A stretch of 64,000 nt of DNA from Serpula lacrymans var. lacrymans S7.9. Taxonomy: Eukaryota; Basidiomycota; Agaricomycetes; Boletales; Serpulaceae. Positions 10,925 to 22,471 of this stretch are shown here, piece after piece (the first letter of the stretch is position 1; every line of letters starts with the position of its first letter). Below the pieces are notes generated by a model. The model was not told where the DNA came from, did no database searches, and worked only from the letters and a program-made list of their open reading frames with translations. Position numbers and translations under genes: made by a program. The DNA lies in NCBI RefSeq assembly GCF_000218685.1, contig NW_006763291.1, positions 2,884,308-2,948,307 on the forward strand. Reading direction: 5' to 3'.

Positions 10925-11674
10925 CCAACTGAGCTACCAGCCCTTATACAAATGTGTGTTTTCCAACAAGGCTAACAGGCTTTAACCTTGACTATTTCAA
11001 CAGCTCGGTGCCCACTATAAACCATAATTTATTGGCTCATGCACAATTTTTGATTATCTTAACTGAGGGATTGCAGATCGTGGTCACAAAATTGAAGGTA
11101 TATTCAACCACTACAAGAAATGACACCTAATCATGTTGGCCTTCAAAAAAGTCTCAGCTTAGTGTTTGGAGTCAAACTGTAACCAAACAGCCACCATAGT
11201 AACATCCCCATATAGTAAGTGCCATGTGGCACAGAGTCTGCAAGTAAAAAAATGAAAAATAGGTCCAAAATGCTATTGTACACTAATCATCATACATCAA
11301 TTGATTTTCATCATTGTACTTCTTTGCTTCAATAAGGAATTTGGCCATAAATGAGTTATTTATAACCTTGTTTTATCACCTGAAAATATAGTTATTGTTT
11401 GCATGTGAGGTTGAATTTCCCCATATAAACTGGTGGTTTCCCCACAAAAGTGGTTGCACATCCTGAAAATTAACTTTTCCAGTACTGGCCATCCTCAGTG
11501 TCGGATATCGGAACTCCTGCCATAACTTCGAAGTCCGTTTGAGGAGCCGACTGTAAACATCTTCAGGCTTGCCACTTGGTAGAAAATTGGCTTTTCTTCC
11601 TGTCTGTTTCTCTCCTCCCTCCTGCTCAACGCTTACACCTATTCCTGACGTTATCACGAGACCATTAGCCCAAC
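10925..11674. other. Intergenic, AT-rich; promoter side of the RNA-binding protein gene
   Basis: No gene is recognisable. The last 200 bases probably hold the promoter and 5' UTR of the gene starting at 11675. Confidence 0.5.
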
Positions 11675-14206
11675 ATGGATGTGGATATGAAGATGAAAGA
11701 TGACGTTGACGACAAGGCAGTCACTGCACCTGTAGTCAGTAGGGAAAGAGACAGGGATAGGGACCGTGACTTTGACCGTGATAAGGATAGAGACAGGGAA
11801 AGGGAAAGAGACAGAGATCGTGACCGTGATCGCGACAGAAGAGACCGCGACAGAGACCGCGACAGTCGTCGTGAATCTGGTGAGTCTTCAGGTTTACTGA
11901 CCATTAAACGATGTTTCATGTAGGTACCTGTCATTTGTTGTGTCACAAACAGGTCGAAGTCGGCGAGGTGGTGCTGGCGATCACTGGGAGCCTCATGATA
12001 GGGATGAGAGGCGTAATGGTGATGTAAGTACTCTCAACATGAATCTGTCATTCTTCTTGATTGAGAGCTTATAATTTAGCGTCGCAAGCGGTCGCGCACT
12101 CGGTCACGCTCGCGGTCCAGACGTCGTTCTGCATCTCCGCGTCGTCATACCCGCAGGTCGCGCTCTCGTAGCCGTTCACGGTCGAGGTCGCGGACTCGCT
12201 CCCGTAGTCGTGACCGTAGAGCTGCTGATCCTTTCGCACGTTCTCTTGGTGGTCCAATGAATGCGGACCATGAAGAAGCTGTTGAATTCGCAAAAATCAG
12301 CAAGAGAGAAAATCGGGTCTACGTCGGCAACCTCAGCTACGACGTCAAGTACAGGGACCTAATGGAATTCATGAGGGGAGGTGGGTGGGGGAATCTTAGC
12401 TTAGTTTTTCCGAAACATTCAAAGGGGGAGGCGTGTGGCCGTTGGCGCATATTCATCGTTCAGAGAGCTCGCTTAAGGGGAGACAGATGATGTGGTTTTT
12501 TTATACATTGCGAGCTCAAATTTCTTTTGAAGAGAGGAGCAGTGGCAGTGGCGCTTTATTTTTTCCGGTTTTATGACTGATGGATGGTTGAGTCGAGAGG
12601 ATATTGATGGGAGTTTTTCTTTTGGGGTTGGCAGCTGGTGAGGTCCTCTTCGCCGAAGTACTCGTTACACCTACTGGTGTCTCCAAAGGATGCGGGTAAG
12701 TAATTTTTGCCCATTATACGCGATTGATTTTCATCCTCCACACATTATAGTATTGTCGAATTTGCCTCGCAAGAAGATTCACAGCGGTCAATTCGGGAAT
12801 TGTCCGAAACACCGCTGTTAGGGCGGCCTGTTTTCATTCGTGAGGTATGGTGAAGTTTTCACAACTGGTTTATCTTTCTCATGTCAACAATTGTAGGACC
12901 GCGAGAACGAGTCGCGATTTGGTGCGACACCTGTTCCTGGTAAGATAGGTATGGCAATGGCAGGGCAAGGTCTACATGCGGCGCCCCCACCACGTCCTCC
13001 TCATCATAACTTCTTTGGCACGCATTCCAACCCTGGAAATCAGCTCTATGTCGGCAATGTGAGTTGACTGTTGTTACTTTCATTCTGTATTCTGATGTAT
13101 TTCCAATTCAGCTGCCTTACCAAGCTGGATGGCAAGACCTCAAGGATCTTTTCCGTGCCGCTGGTAACATTATCCGGGCTGACATCAATATAGGTGCGGA
13201 CGGTCGTCCTAAAGGGTCGGGCACAGTCGTCTTCGAGACGCCAAAAGATGCCCAGCAGGCCATCAGTAAGTTTGCGTGCGTTGTTTACACGTTCGCACTT
13301 ACAATTCATTGATAGGTATGTACCATGGCTTCGACTGGTATGGTCGTACGCTTGAGGTCCGAGAGGTTGGTAGACAATTTCTGTTGTCACCAACATTTCT
13401 TGATTTATCGTATTCCAGGATCGTTACGCAGGTCTATCTGGCCCAGGCGCTTTCCGTGGTGGTTTCCGTGGTGGATTCGGCGGCGGTGGCGGCGGTCGTG
13501 GTCTACGTGGTGGGTTCAGAGGCAGTGTGCGAGGAGGAGGCTTCCGTGGTGGAGGCTTCGCTCATGGCGGCCAAGGACGTGACTTCTCCAATCAAGACCT
13601 GTATGCGGATTACTCTGGCCCTGACCAGCCCACGGCGCCTGGTGGATTGAGAATGGACAGCTATAGCAGTGGTGGTGGAGGCTTTGGGGGCGGCTATGCT
13701 GGTGGAAGTGGAGGAGGCAATTTTGCCGAAGCCGAGCCCAGTCAGCAGATTATGGTCCGCAACGTATGTGACACGTCTCAATTTATTCTGCAATCTGTTG
13801 TTAAATGTACCTTTCCTTTAGCTTCCGTGGTCGACTGCTAACGAGGATCTCGTTGAACTGTTTGAGACGACAGGCCAGGTTGAACTGGCTGAGATCCTCT
13901 TTGATGGTACGAGGTCCAAGGGATGCGGTGTTGTACAATTTGCGCAGATGCCAGAAGCGGAGACGGCTATCGGTATGTTTACTTTTTCGTCGGTGTTCAA
14001 TGGTTTGCTTACAGCCCTGCAGCCAAGTTCCAACAGTACATGTACGGAGGGCGACCTTTGGGTATGTAATCGCAATTGGACAGTCCTTATTACATGTTTC
14101 TCACCTTCTAATACTCTTAGACGTTCGTTTCAACGATCGCTGGCACACGTTTACGCCCACCGCAGCAAAGGGCGGACAAGTGGTGCCCATCCAGGCTGAC
14201 ATCTAG
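11675..14206 (+). CDS. Gbp2/Hrb1-like SR/RGG protein with three RRMs (mRNA export factor)
   Basis: Twelve exons: 11675-11879, 11953-12023, 12080-12380, 12635-12695, 12751-12844, 12897-13058, 13112-13265, 13316-13365, 13419-13763, 13822-13972, 14023-14061, 14121-14206. They sum to 1719 nt, a 572-residue protein in one frame. The N-terminus is an RD/RE repeat and then an RS domain. Three RRMs follow (RNP motifs RVYVGNLSY, QLYVGNLPY, IMVRNLPW). A Gly/Arg/Phe-rich linker lies between RRM2 and RRM3. This order matches yeast Gbp2/Hrb1, nuclear shuttling proteins that load on transcripts with TREX and survey mRNA quality. All introns are GT-AG; the third is the longest (254 nt). The gene converges with the trehalose gene. 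Confidence 0.9.
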
Positions 14207-14709
14207 TCATGTGCTGTGTACTTCTTGATCACCCTTGCTCCTTCCTTTTCTCTTCCCTCTTGTCCGTCTTTTTCTTGTCCTTTTCAATGCGCAAACGTGT
14301 TTCTCAAACGACAAACCAAAATACGTTCATGCCTACTCCACTCTGTGTCTCCACCTAAAAAATATAGTTGCTAGTTGCTGTTACTGTAATTTCTCTTCGT
14401 GGAATTCAAGGTTTCTATTGAAATCTAACCGTCTTGTTCCCGAATATAATAAAAATACAATTGGAGTTGTTACTTAAACCTCCAAGTAAACTCTAAGCAA
14501 CTTGTACAATTTTCCTCCAGTCATCGGTATCACTATGAATCTCTACGCAATAAGGGAGGGAATCAACTATATTCCTACAACACACCAAAAAAAACTGCTT
14601 TACGATCCCCATCTATGTGAAAAAGGATTTCTTCTGATATTTACTATATAGCTTGCATCGATGAAAAAAAAAACACAACAAAGAAAAAAAAAATCTATGA
14701 TCTAAACAC
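14207..14709. other. Convergent 3' intergenic region
   Basis: Contains the 3' ends of two convergent genes, with several A-rich tracts around 14580-14700. No gene seen. Confidence 0.6.
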
Positions 14710-17700
14710 TCAAAAATGACTCGTCTCCTTCTCCTCTCCAGCTTCATCCTCGAGCGGCGCAGAAGCGACAGTGGCAGGATCAATATCAACGAGATGCAAC
14801 ATATGTCCCACCACCTCCTCAGGCGTCGTCACATGCCAGCTCGCGAGCGTACGCTTGCTCATGTGCCCGACGGCGGTCGTGAACACGCCCTCGGGTTTCA
14901 CAGCAAGCGCGACGGTAGGTAGTTCGGGTTTGCTTGACCCCCCGTTGGCGGCGTGGTCGTCGATGAGGGTGATGGAGAGGGGCGGGTCGAGCGTGGCGCT
15001 CGTTGCGTCGGTGGCGAAGAGGTGTAGGGCGCGGAACATGTCTTCGTCGGTCTGGTGACAAGTGAAATATGAGACGAGTTTCAAGAATGGTTTATTTTTA
15101 CGAGGGTTTATTGGGGCAAAAGAGTCAACCACCGTACCTTGTCATCTCCAGCACAAAAAATGAAATCTGCATCTGGGTTCTGGTACAAGATGCGCTTCAC
15201 AATCTCACCCTGTTCAGCGTGTGTTAGTGTTGTTGTGTGAAGTCCCGACTAGGCGAGGAAGCAAAACGGGGCAGACATTACCTTGTTAACCGCGATAGGC
15301 CTTACTTCGAGGTTCTTCTTCCCAACAAGGACTAAATAAAAGGAAGAGGTTGAGCATTAGGTTTTCTTGGACGTTGGGTGAAAAGAAGCTCACCCTCGAT
15401 GGGTCGTTTATGCGCAAGATTGTTCTCCAGGAGGTCTTGGCATTGCCTGCATTGGAACTGTCTAATTTTAAGGGATGCGCATCAGCATTGAGCATTGGAA
15501 GAGAATGGACAAGGAAGAGAAGGGGACGGGAAGAAAAAAAAGGACATATATGATGGGGAAATTCAACGACAACGTCGACAACCTGAAAAGATAATTCAAA
15601 AAAAATGATGAAAAGTCATCTAAACCGACCACCAGCGCACATACAAAAAATACTAAAAACCACAGCTGGACGAGACGAATTTTGATCGAAATAAAATAGA
15701 AAAAATCCCAAGAGATCATCAAAGACACGAAAAAGAAAAGAGCACTCACCCCCACTCTGGATCACTCGCCCGATAATGCCACGTAATCGAGCTCTTCTTC
15801 ACCTCAATATGGCTCCCCGTGGTTCTCTACACCAAAGACCAAACAAACAAGGGAGGTGAAAAAGTCAGCGCTCGCTCAAAACACCCAGCCTCAGCACGAT
15901 AACACGTAAAGGTTCAAGGTTTCAAAAACACCCTCTCACCTCCGTGTAATACCTAAACACCTCCCCAACCTCCTCCATCCACTCCATATCAAGCCTCTCC
16001 GTGAAATTCACCCACTCGCTCTCTTTCCCTTCTCCTCCTTCCTCACTGCCGCCCCTCATGGGCTCCCTGATAAACCCACCATGCTCAGCCGACATTCCCA
16101 GCCCGCTTAGTTTTCCCAAATGTTGCTCTAAAAACAGCTGATCCCGCCCGGATACGATGTACACCAGGTTCTTCGGGTCTTCTGTCAGCTTTGTCAGCGC
16201 TAGGAGCGTCGAGGGGGAGGGAACGGCCATAGCTGGCGTCTTCACGATTGGCGTCAACGTTCCCTGTGGGGGTTGACAAGATTTTTATTAGCATTGTAAC
16301 GTTTTAGCATAGGTATGATTGAATGAAAATGACGGAATGGCGCAAAAAAAAAAAACTCACATCATAATCAAACAAAAACAACCTCTTTCCAGCCTTGTCA
16401 TACGCATCCTTCAACACCGCCTTCTCAATAAACGGCGTCCGCCTCGCCGTCCCCTGCCCTCCCATCTGGGCCAACAACATCTTGGAGAGGACGAGCGCCC
16501 AGGTGTGCGAGGTGTGCGTGGTGACGACTCTGTGCAGCCTTTCGTGCCGGGCCAACTTTGACGAGGCGGACATCAGAAGACCGCGGTTCATGGCGGAGGC
16601 TACGTCCTGGGATGGCAAAGAAGGAAGTGTTAGGTTACGAGATGATGGTTTTACGTTTTAAACATTTTGAGTTTTGAGTTTTTAAGTTACGCACCCCAAG
16701 ATCCCAAGGATTGACCAAAAGCGCATCCGCCATATGTTGCGAAATCCCCATAAACTCACTAAGCACCAGCGGGCTCCTCTTTCCAGACTTTTCCTGGGCA
16801 ATCACAAACTCCATCGAGGTCGTGTTCATCCCGTCCCGGAGGGGGGTGATTACGCCCAGGTCGGCAACTGAGAGCAGAGCGTAGAATTCGTCCTTCTTAA
16901 GCGTTTGGTGGCTGTAGTGCAGTGTTGGAGGAGTGAGTGAATACGTGAGTAAACGAGCGTGCATGAGCTTAAAGTAAGCGGTAAAAAACATTAAAATGCT
17001 ACCCACTAATGATGCACAGGTATAAAATCCAAACTCCCATACTCTCCATTAATATGAGCCACCAGCTCTGACACCTGGCGCTCGAGCTTGGGAGAATCGG
17101 AGAGGGCGGGGGAAGTGACTTGGATGAGGACGACTTGGCCGATCCATTCGGGGTAGTCGTGGAGGAGCTTTTCGAAAGCGCGGAGCTGGATAGTTTATGC
17201 AAGGGTGTAGATGAAAACAGGGGGAGAAGGGGAAGAGGAGGAGGTTAGTTAATATGCATATATGCGCCATAGATTTAAATTTTGAAAAATCATCCGAATC
17301 CAAAACAAGCGCAAGCCAACCATACGCTTCTTCATTCCCTTTTTCGGGGCATGTATAAAGAATGCAATTCAGGTAAATAGAGCGTAAATACGCCATTGTG
17401 AAAACATGTGCGCGATAACAAAAACAAAAATAGCGTATATACAAAGAATGACTGTGGACATTGGACAGTTTGTGACAGAAAACGCACCTTTTGCAATACA
17501 CCCTTGACCACGTCCAACTTGTCCCGACCCATGATGATCTTCTTACCCTCATACAGAGAGCGGAGAGCCTCGAGTTTAGGCTGCACGCCTGGGCGAAGTC
17601 TGGTGCATCCAAAGGAAAAGGGTTAGTGAAATGGTATTAGATGAGGATAGAGTATAAGTGGAACGAGATGATATGAAAGGAGGAGACACGCACGTATCCC

Positions 17701-18985
17701 TCGCAACCCTCTCAGCATCAACCCCAACAGGACAATGCATCACGCTCGTCACATGTCCCTGCACATCAATCCCTGAAACCATACCCTGTCCTCCCGGCGT
17801 CTGCGTCCCACTGGGAGCGCCAACGCCAAAGGCACCCTGGATGAGCGCCTCGGTTTTGCGCGAGGTGCTTTCGTAGCCGCAGACGCGGACACAGGTAGAG
17901 GTGAAGTGCCTGGAGTAGGAGTAGGTTTGGAAGCAGACGAGGTTGGCACCTAGCATGCCGTCGAGGATTTCTTTGCGTCCTGTACGCGTGATCGCGTCAA
18001 TTAGCACAGCCGCGGCACATAAAAGGAATAAGAAATACGCACGGGGGAGACATCTAAAGACCTCCGAGCTGGGAAAGGGTGTGTGTACGAAGAGGCCGAT
18101 GACAGCGTCTGGGATGAGTGCGCGGAGCATCTTGGGGACAAGGAGGAGGTGGTAGTCGTGTACCCAGATGAGGTCACCTGGGACGTATATTTGTGCGATG
18201 CGTTGTGCGAAAGCGAGGTTGGCGGCTGCGTAAGCGGAGTAGTGAGAGTCGGCGGAGGCGTATTCAGTCGCGACGTCTTGCCAGAGGAGATAATGGAAGA
18301 GGGGCCATAGGGCTGGTTGAAGTGAGTGATGAGATAAGTAAGATAGAGATGACGGAAGGAGAGACGTACTTTGTTTGCAATAGCCATCATAGTGCCCATG
18401 TGCGACGGCCTGGTCGAGCCAGACGGGGACATAGGTTGTCTTTCTGTCGTCGTCTGGGTCAGCCTCGCGTGGGGTGTAAGTGGCGAGTGCGTCCTCGAGG
18501 GCTGCGCGGTCCTGAGAGGATACGGAGGAGGCGGGGAGGGAAGAGGCGGGGGTGGAGGAGAGGATATCACCTGTCCAGCCGATGATGAGCTGTTGGTAGG
18601 TGAAGGAGAGGGAGCGGATGCCGGATATCATGGCAGCGTGGCCATATCGCGGAGAGAGAGACCAGCGGGGGGTGTCGTCTGCATCGGATGGGAGAGTCTG
18701 TGCGTCATTGGGTTTGGCGACGATGGTTGGGGGCGCAGAGGAGGAGGGACTGGGGGGGACGTCTGAGGTATTTGAGGGTGGAGTGGCAGGGGGAGATGGG
18801 GGGAGAGAGGAAGGGGAAGCAAGGGTGGCTGTGACGGGGAGATAGTGGCAGACGTGCAAGACTCGACCAGAGAGCTGGATGCCGTGCTGCTTGTGGGACG
18901 CTTCGAGAGCGGAGAGCTGAGCACGGACCTGTTCGATGGTGATGTCGTCGCCTTGGCGGATATACGGTTCGTGGAAGGAGTCCAT
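14710..18985 (-). CDS. tps2: Trehalose-6-phosphate phosphatase (TPS2 type, GT20 plus HAD domains)
   Basis: Thirteen exons on the minus strand: 18370-18985, 18043-18312, 17694-17979, 17488-17599, 17007-17185, 16695-16911, 16361-16606, 15940-16263, 15750-15826, 15394-15461, 15282-15331, 15138-15209, 14710-15051. The sum is 2859 nt, or 952 residues, with no frame break. The N-terminal half is a GT20 trehalose-phosphate synthase-like domain (WVHDYHLLLVPKMLR, HTPFPSSEVFR, PLRDGMNTTSMEF). The C-terminal half is a HAD phosphatase with DYDGTLTP and AGDDKTDEDMF. Proteins of this layout dephosphorylate trehalose-6-phosphate; the synthase-like half is usually structural. Residues 50-110 are a Ser/Pro-rich insertion. 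The exon 7/8 junction falls inside the DYD|GTL catalytic motif. Confidence 0.93.
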
Positions 18986-21338
18986 GGGGGAGAGAGGGAA
19001 AGAGTGGAGAGGACAGAACGAAAGAGTCGAGGGTTATAAGTGAAAGATTATCCGATCGTCTTTCACTTTCTTGAGCATTTGTTCACTTTAGGTCGTCATA
19101 CTCGTCTGTCACAAAGTCACTGTCACTCCTCTCCTCACCGCCGTCGTCGTCATCCCCGCCCAACACATCACCTCCGGGATGTCCGGTCCGCGAACTGCAC
19201 CCCTCCTCGTCGTCCATCCCAGCGCACTCCCTCTCTTCGTCGCCGTCGTCGTCGTCGTCGACCGCAGCTCACTACGGAGCTCCGTCGCGTGACAGAACCA
19301 CGATCGACCACGATTATCCTCGCGGCTCTTTCCTTATCGGCAAATCCTCCCTATAGATGCGCACCATCTCGCTCTTTCTGTCTCATCCAAGAACGTGCCT
19401 GCTCTCTCAAATCCCGCCTCTTTTAATAATACTCCTGCGTGTGTCAGGCGCGACCCACCGCTCCATGAACGCGTTACCTCAGTGGTCTTGCTAACTTTTC
19501 TTTGCTAACATATTATAGATATCGACTGTCGTATCAATAATTAGATCGGCAAGGGAGAAAGACTCGCGACCTCATACTGTCGTATTGGTACTCGACTCTG
19601 ACATTCGCCACCCTCGCACGTGTCCCTGCAATTGCTATTTATCTCATACACGCCGAACACAGTATTACATGACGCGGGAGAAGTAAAGACCAAGTCTGCT
19701 CTACTTCTCCTCCCCCTTCTTCTCTTCCTCTTCTTCGGTTTCCCCACGCCCGTGCCCTCCAGAACCTGTGAGAATAGGACATTGTATGGCTAAAACCGAC
19801 AGAAGCTAGGAAGCGCCACACATCCACAGCGCATGCTTCATCCACAAACTCCCCCACCGATTCAGCGCCGGCCCATGACTCTTTTCTGTATGGCTCATAA
19901 ATGGGAATTCTGTGGACTTCGAGTTTGGACCTTGGGCTCGTGATGTTGGATAGTGGGTTTTTTTGTTTCTCTTCCCTCGTCGTCGCCGCTCCTTTGAAAA
20001 CATGCAAGCCCCCACTTCAGTCATGTAAAGCTACACACGATCGACGATCGGACTTGTATGGGACGTAAGGTCAAGAGTGCGATATGCACCATATCCATTT
20101 GTGGTGTGCTTCTCACTTCACTTGGTGTATTCAAGGACGAACACCCCAAGTTCATGTCTTCCATCAAAGTAATATTGTTATATTTGAGGAACGAGACAAG
20201 GTCGGCTCATCAAGAGGTGGGCCTAATGTATACACACCTGAGACCGGGTCTACCGCAACATTTGCACTAACACTTACTGATAATCTCTGGGCTTTCGCTT
20301 AAAGATCAAGGAGTGAGCGCCAGTGAGCCCGGGAGAAGGGATTGGACTACGATTCTCAAAACGAAAGGAACGTCGGATGCTACCAGTATATATCAGCTCC
20401 ACCAAGCGGGCGTCCAGGACGCCCGGACTCTAGGCTCGTCCCCAACCTGCTCGGCTAGCTCGCACTTATCATATTTGCCCATATGAATTTGCGAGCAAGC
20501 TGGGATCACTCGGCATCACTGAATCAATGAAAATTCCACAATTCATTATAAAGTAATTATAATCACAGCAATGACTCCAATCCAGCTAATAATTATCTGC
20601 AATTGCACAAGGGATTTCAATGCAATCCACAGGAATAAATCATTAGCAACGTGTATGTTCATGGTTTCTCATTGTGACTGTCGCTAATAGCGGTTCCCAT
20701 CATATTACGGTTGCATTGCTTTCATTAATTATTGCCATCAGTGTTTTCGGACACCATGCTCATGTCTTACACCTGCATTTAGGATTCTGTCATTATTTAC
20801 CTTCAGGCGCGGCTGTCTAGAGGATGCCTGTCTTACCATTTGGTTAGTCCGTTGTAAAGGCTTGTCTTATAGAATCTTTCATGCTCCGGTGCGCAACCAA
20901 AATCTCGTCGATCAGGTCCTTCATGGTAATTCAATGTGACTGCTGGATTGCCACCATTCGCTACTGTCACCATAGGTGAGTGTTTGCCTCAACCCCCTCA
21001 CGAATTCATAGACTCCCAGATGTCATAACCAATGTTCTTGGTTGCGTTTGGCAGCCATTTCCATCATGTCTGACCTTGCTCTATCACATTATAGAATGTT
21101 GTTTCCCATTCATAGTCAGTGCCAATGATGCCCGAGCCTTACGATACAACGTCAAACATAGTTTTTGTGCCAGGTGAAGCAATTATGATGGGTGAAGACA
21201 ATTAACAACATTTGCATGTCGACTCTCTAATGTACTGTTGTCGCTTCTATCCGTGTTTGTCTTAGCATCATTTGAAACAACATTATCTTTGTATTTTCTA
21301 ATTGATATGTAACAAAAATTTTGATAATAGTAATACTA
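18986..21338. other. Intergenic region upstream of tps2
   Basis: The 19000-19450 part is pyrimidine-rich and likely the tps2 promoter. A 122-codon frame at 19639-20007 (-) has no recognisable features. A perfect 9 bp hairpin (CGGGCGTCC, 1 nt loop) lies at about 20408-20426. From 20500 the DNA is AT-rich and non-coding by eye. Confidence 0.45.
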
Positions 21339-22471
21339 CTAAACCCTCATGCCTGTGCGATGTGCCAGAGAACGAGCGACTGACATGTTTTTCCGGATTT
21401 CCCTCGGTATCACAATATGTCTATTCCTACCGAATATTTTTCTATGATATGCCTCAGGAAAATAAGACACCGTCAATGATTTCATGAGGAGGTTTCAATG
21501 TACTCACCCATCCCACCACAGCAACAGTTCACTGATGTCTTTTTGATGGTTCTCGGTTGCAGGGCCTTCAAACCAGTCCAGTATATTTTTATAGAACTCC
21601 TCAAGGTCAAAGTCTTCATCAAATTGACGCCAGGAACTGACATTTGACAAAGCAAACCGGAGCTAACATTTTCTCAGTGAAGTCCTTGGCTGATAAGACA
21701 TAGCTTACCTGTACTGCAGCGTATGCAATTGCCCGAGGAGTAACAGTCCTCATGCCCATCAATGATGCCACATGAGAACGAGTAGACTTCTCTCCCCTAC
21801 TATGTGAGCGATCCAGGTATATGGCAGGAGCACAGTTTTCATCACCCCGAGCCGATGATGGAGATGTGAATATCATTTTGAAAGCCTGGGGGGTGTCAGC
21901 AAACAAAAACCAGTAAATGGTAAACACAGCTGACCTTTAGTAATAGCTGCAACCGGAGCAATCCCCTGCTAGGGTCCTCCAGCAAATGTTGACCAGGTGT
22001 TGGGTATAGAAATGCAGGCCATGCATCAGCCGTCACTAAGAAATCAGGGTGACGCTCTCGTATATTCTTGCGGACTCTACAGAATCATGTTTGAATGTTA
22101 TACATATAAAAGAAACAAGAAAAAACTTACGACACATCAGACCAGTCATAGTCAATTGGACACAAAAGGTATCCCGTGACTGTATGTTCAAAGCCACGGT
22201 TGTCCTTTGTGTTTGTATTCAAAGGTGGCTCAATGGGGTGATGCATCTTGTTCAACCATGAGATGACCAAATACTTTAAACTACTGGCGTCGTCACCCCG
22301 AGCTCCATCAGCTCCCTTTCGAAGCTAGGTGATATATAGTCAGTCGATCACATTCCTTGGACACAGTTTTCCACTTACTTGTCCATACAAGTCTTCTAGT
22401 TCATCAACATTGCTGTGAACAAGTTTTTGCCTCAAGAATGGAAGGAAGAACAGTAGCTGCTGATAGCCACG
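21339..22471 (-). pseudogene. DUF6698-like gene, 5' part missing
   Basis: Reading on the minus strand with introns gives an agaricomycete-type protein: VDELEDLYGQ, then RKGADGARGDDASSLK, VTGYLLCPIDYDW, DPSRGLLRLQLL, and near the C-terminus SSWRQFDEDFDLEEFYKNI and ELLLWW. It ends at TAG 21339-21341. The last pattern (WRQ-D-DFD-E-FY-I and a LL-WW box) is what I associate with the DUF6698 family, expanded in mushrooms and of unknown function. The N-terminus is lost because coding similarity stops where repeat arm B begins (22472). Exon edges inside are clean GT-AG, so the truncation looks recent. The family assignment is from memory of the motif. Confidence 0.6.

Noticed and set aside
11665..11946. 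Minus-strand frame of SLSLSLSR repeats
   Set aside because: It is the antisense of the RD/RE repeat of the Gbp2-like protein and has no independent support.
17576..18985. 469-codon uninterrupted reading of the tps2 5' half
   Set aside because: It includes introns read through as protein. Splicing with GT-AG edges gives a better family match and a consistent 952-residue product.
19639..20007. 122-codon frame on the minus strand upstream of tps2
   Set aside because: No signal peptide, domain, intron support or conserved-looking motif; composition is like random GC-rich DNA.
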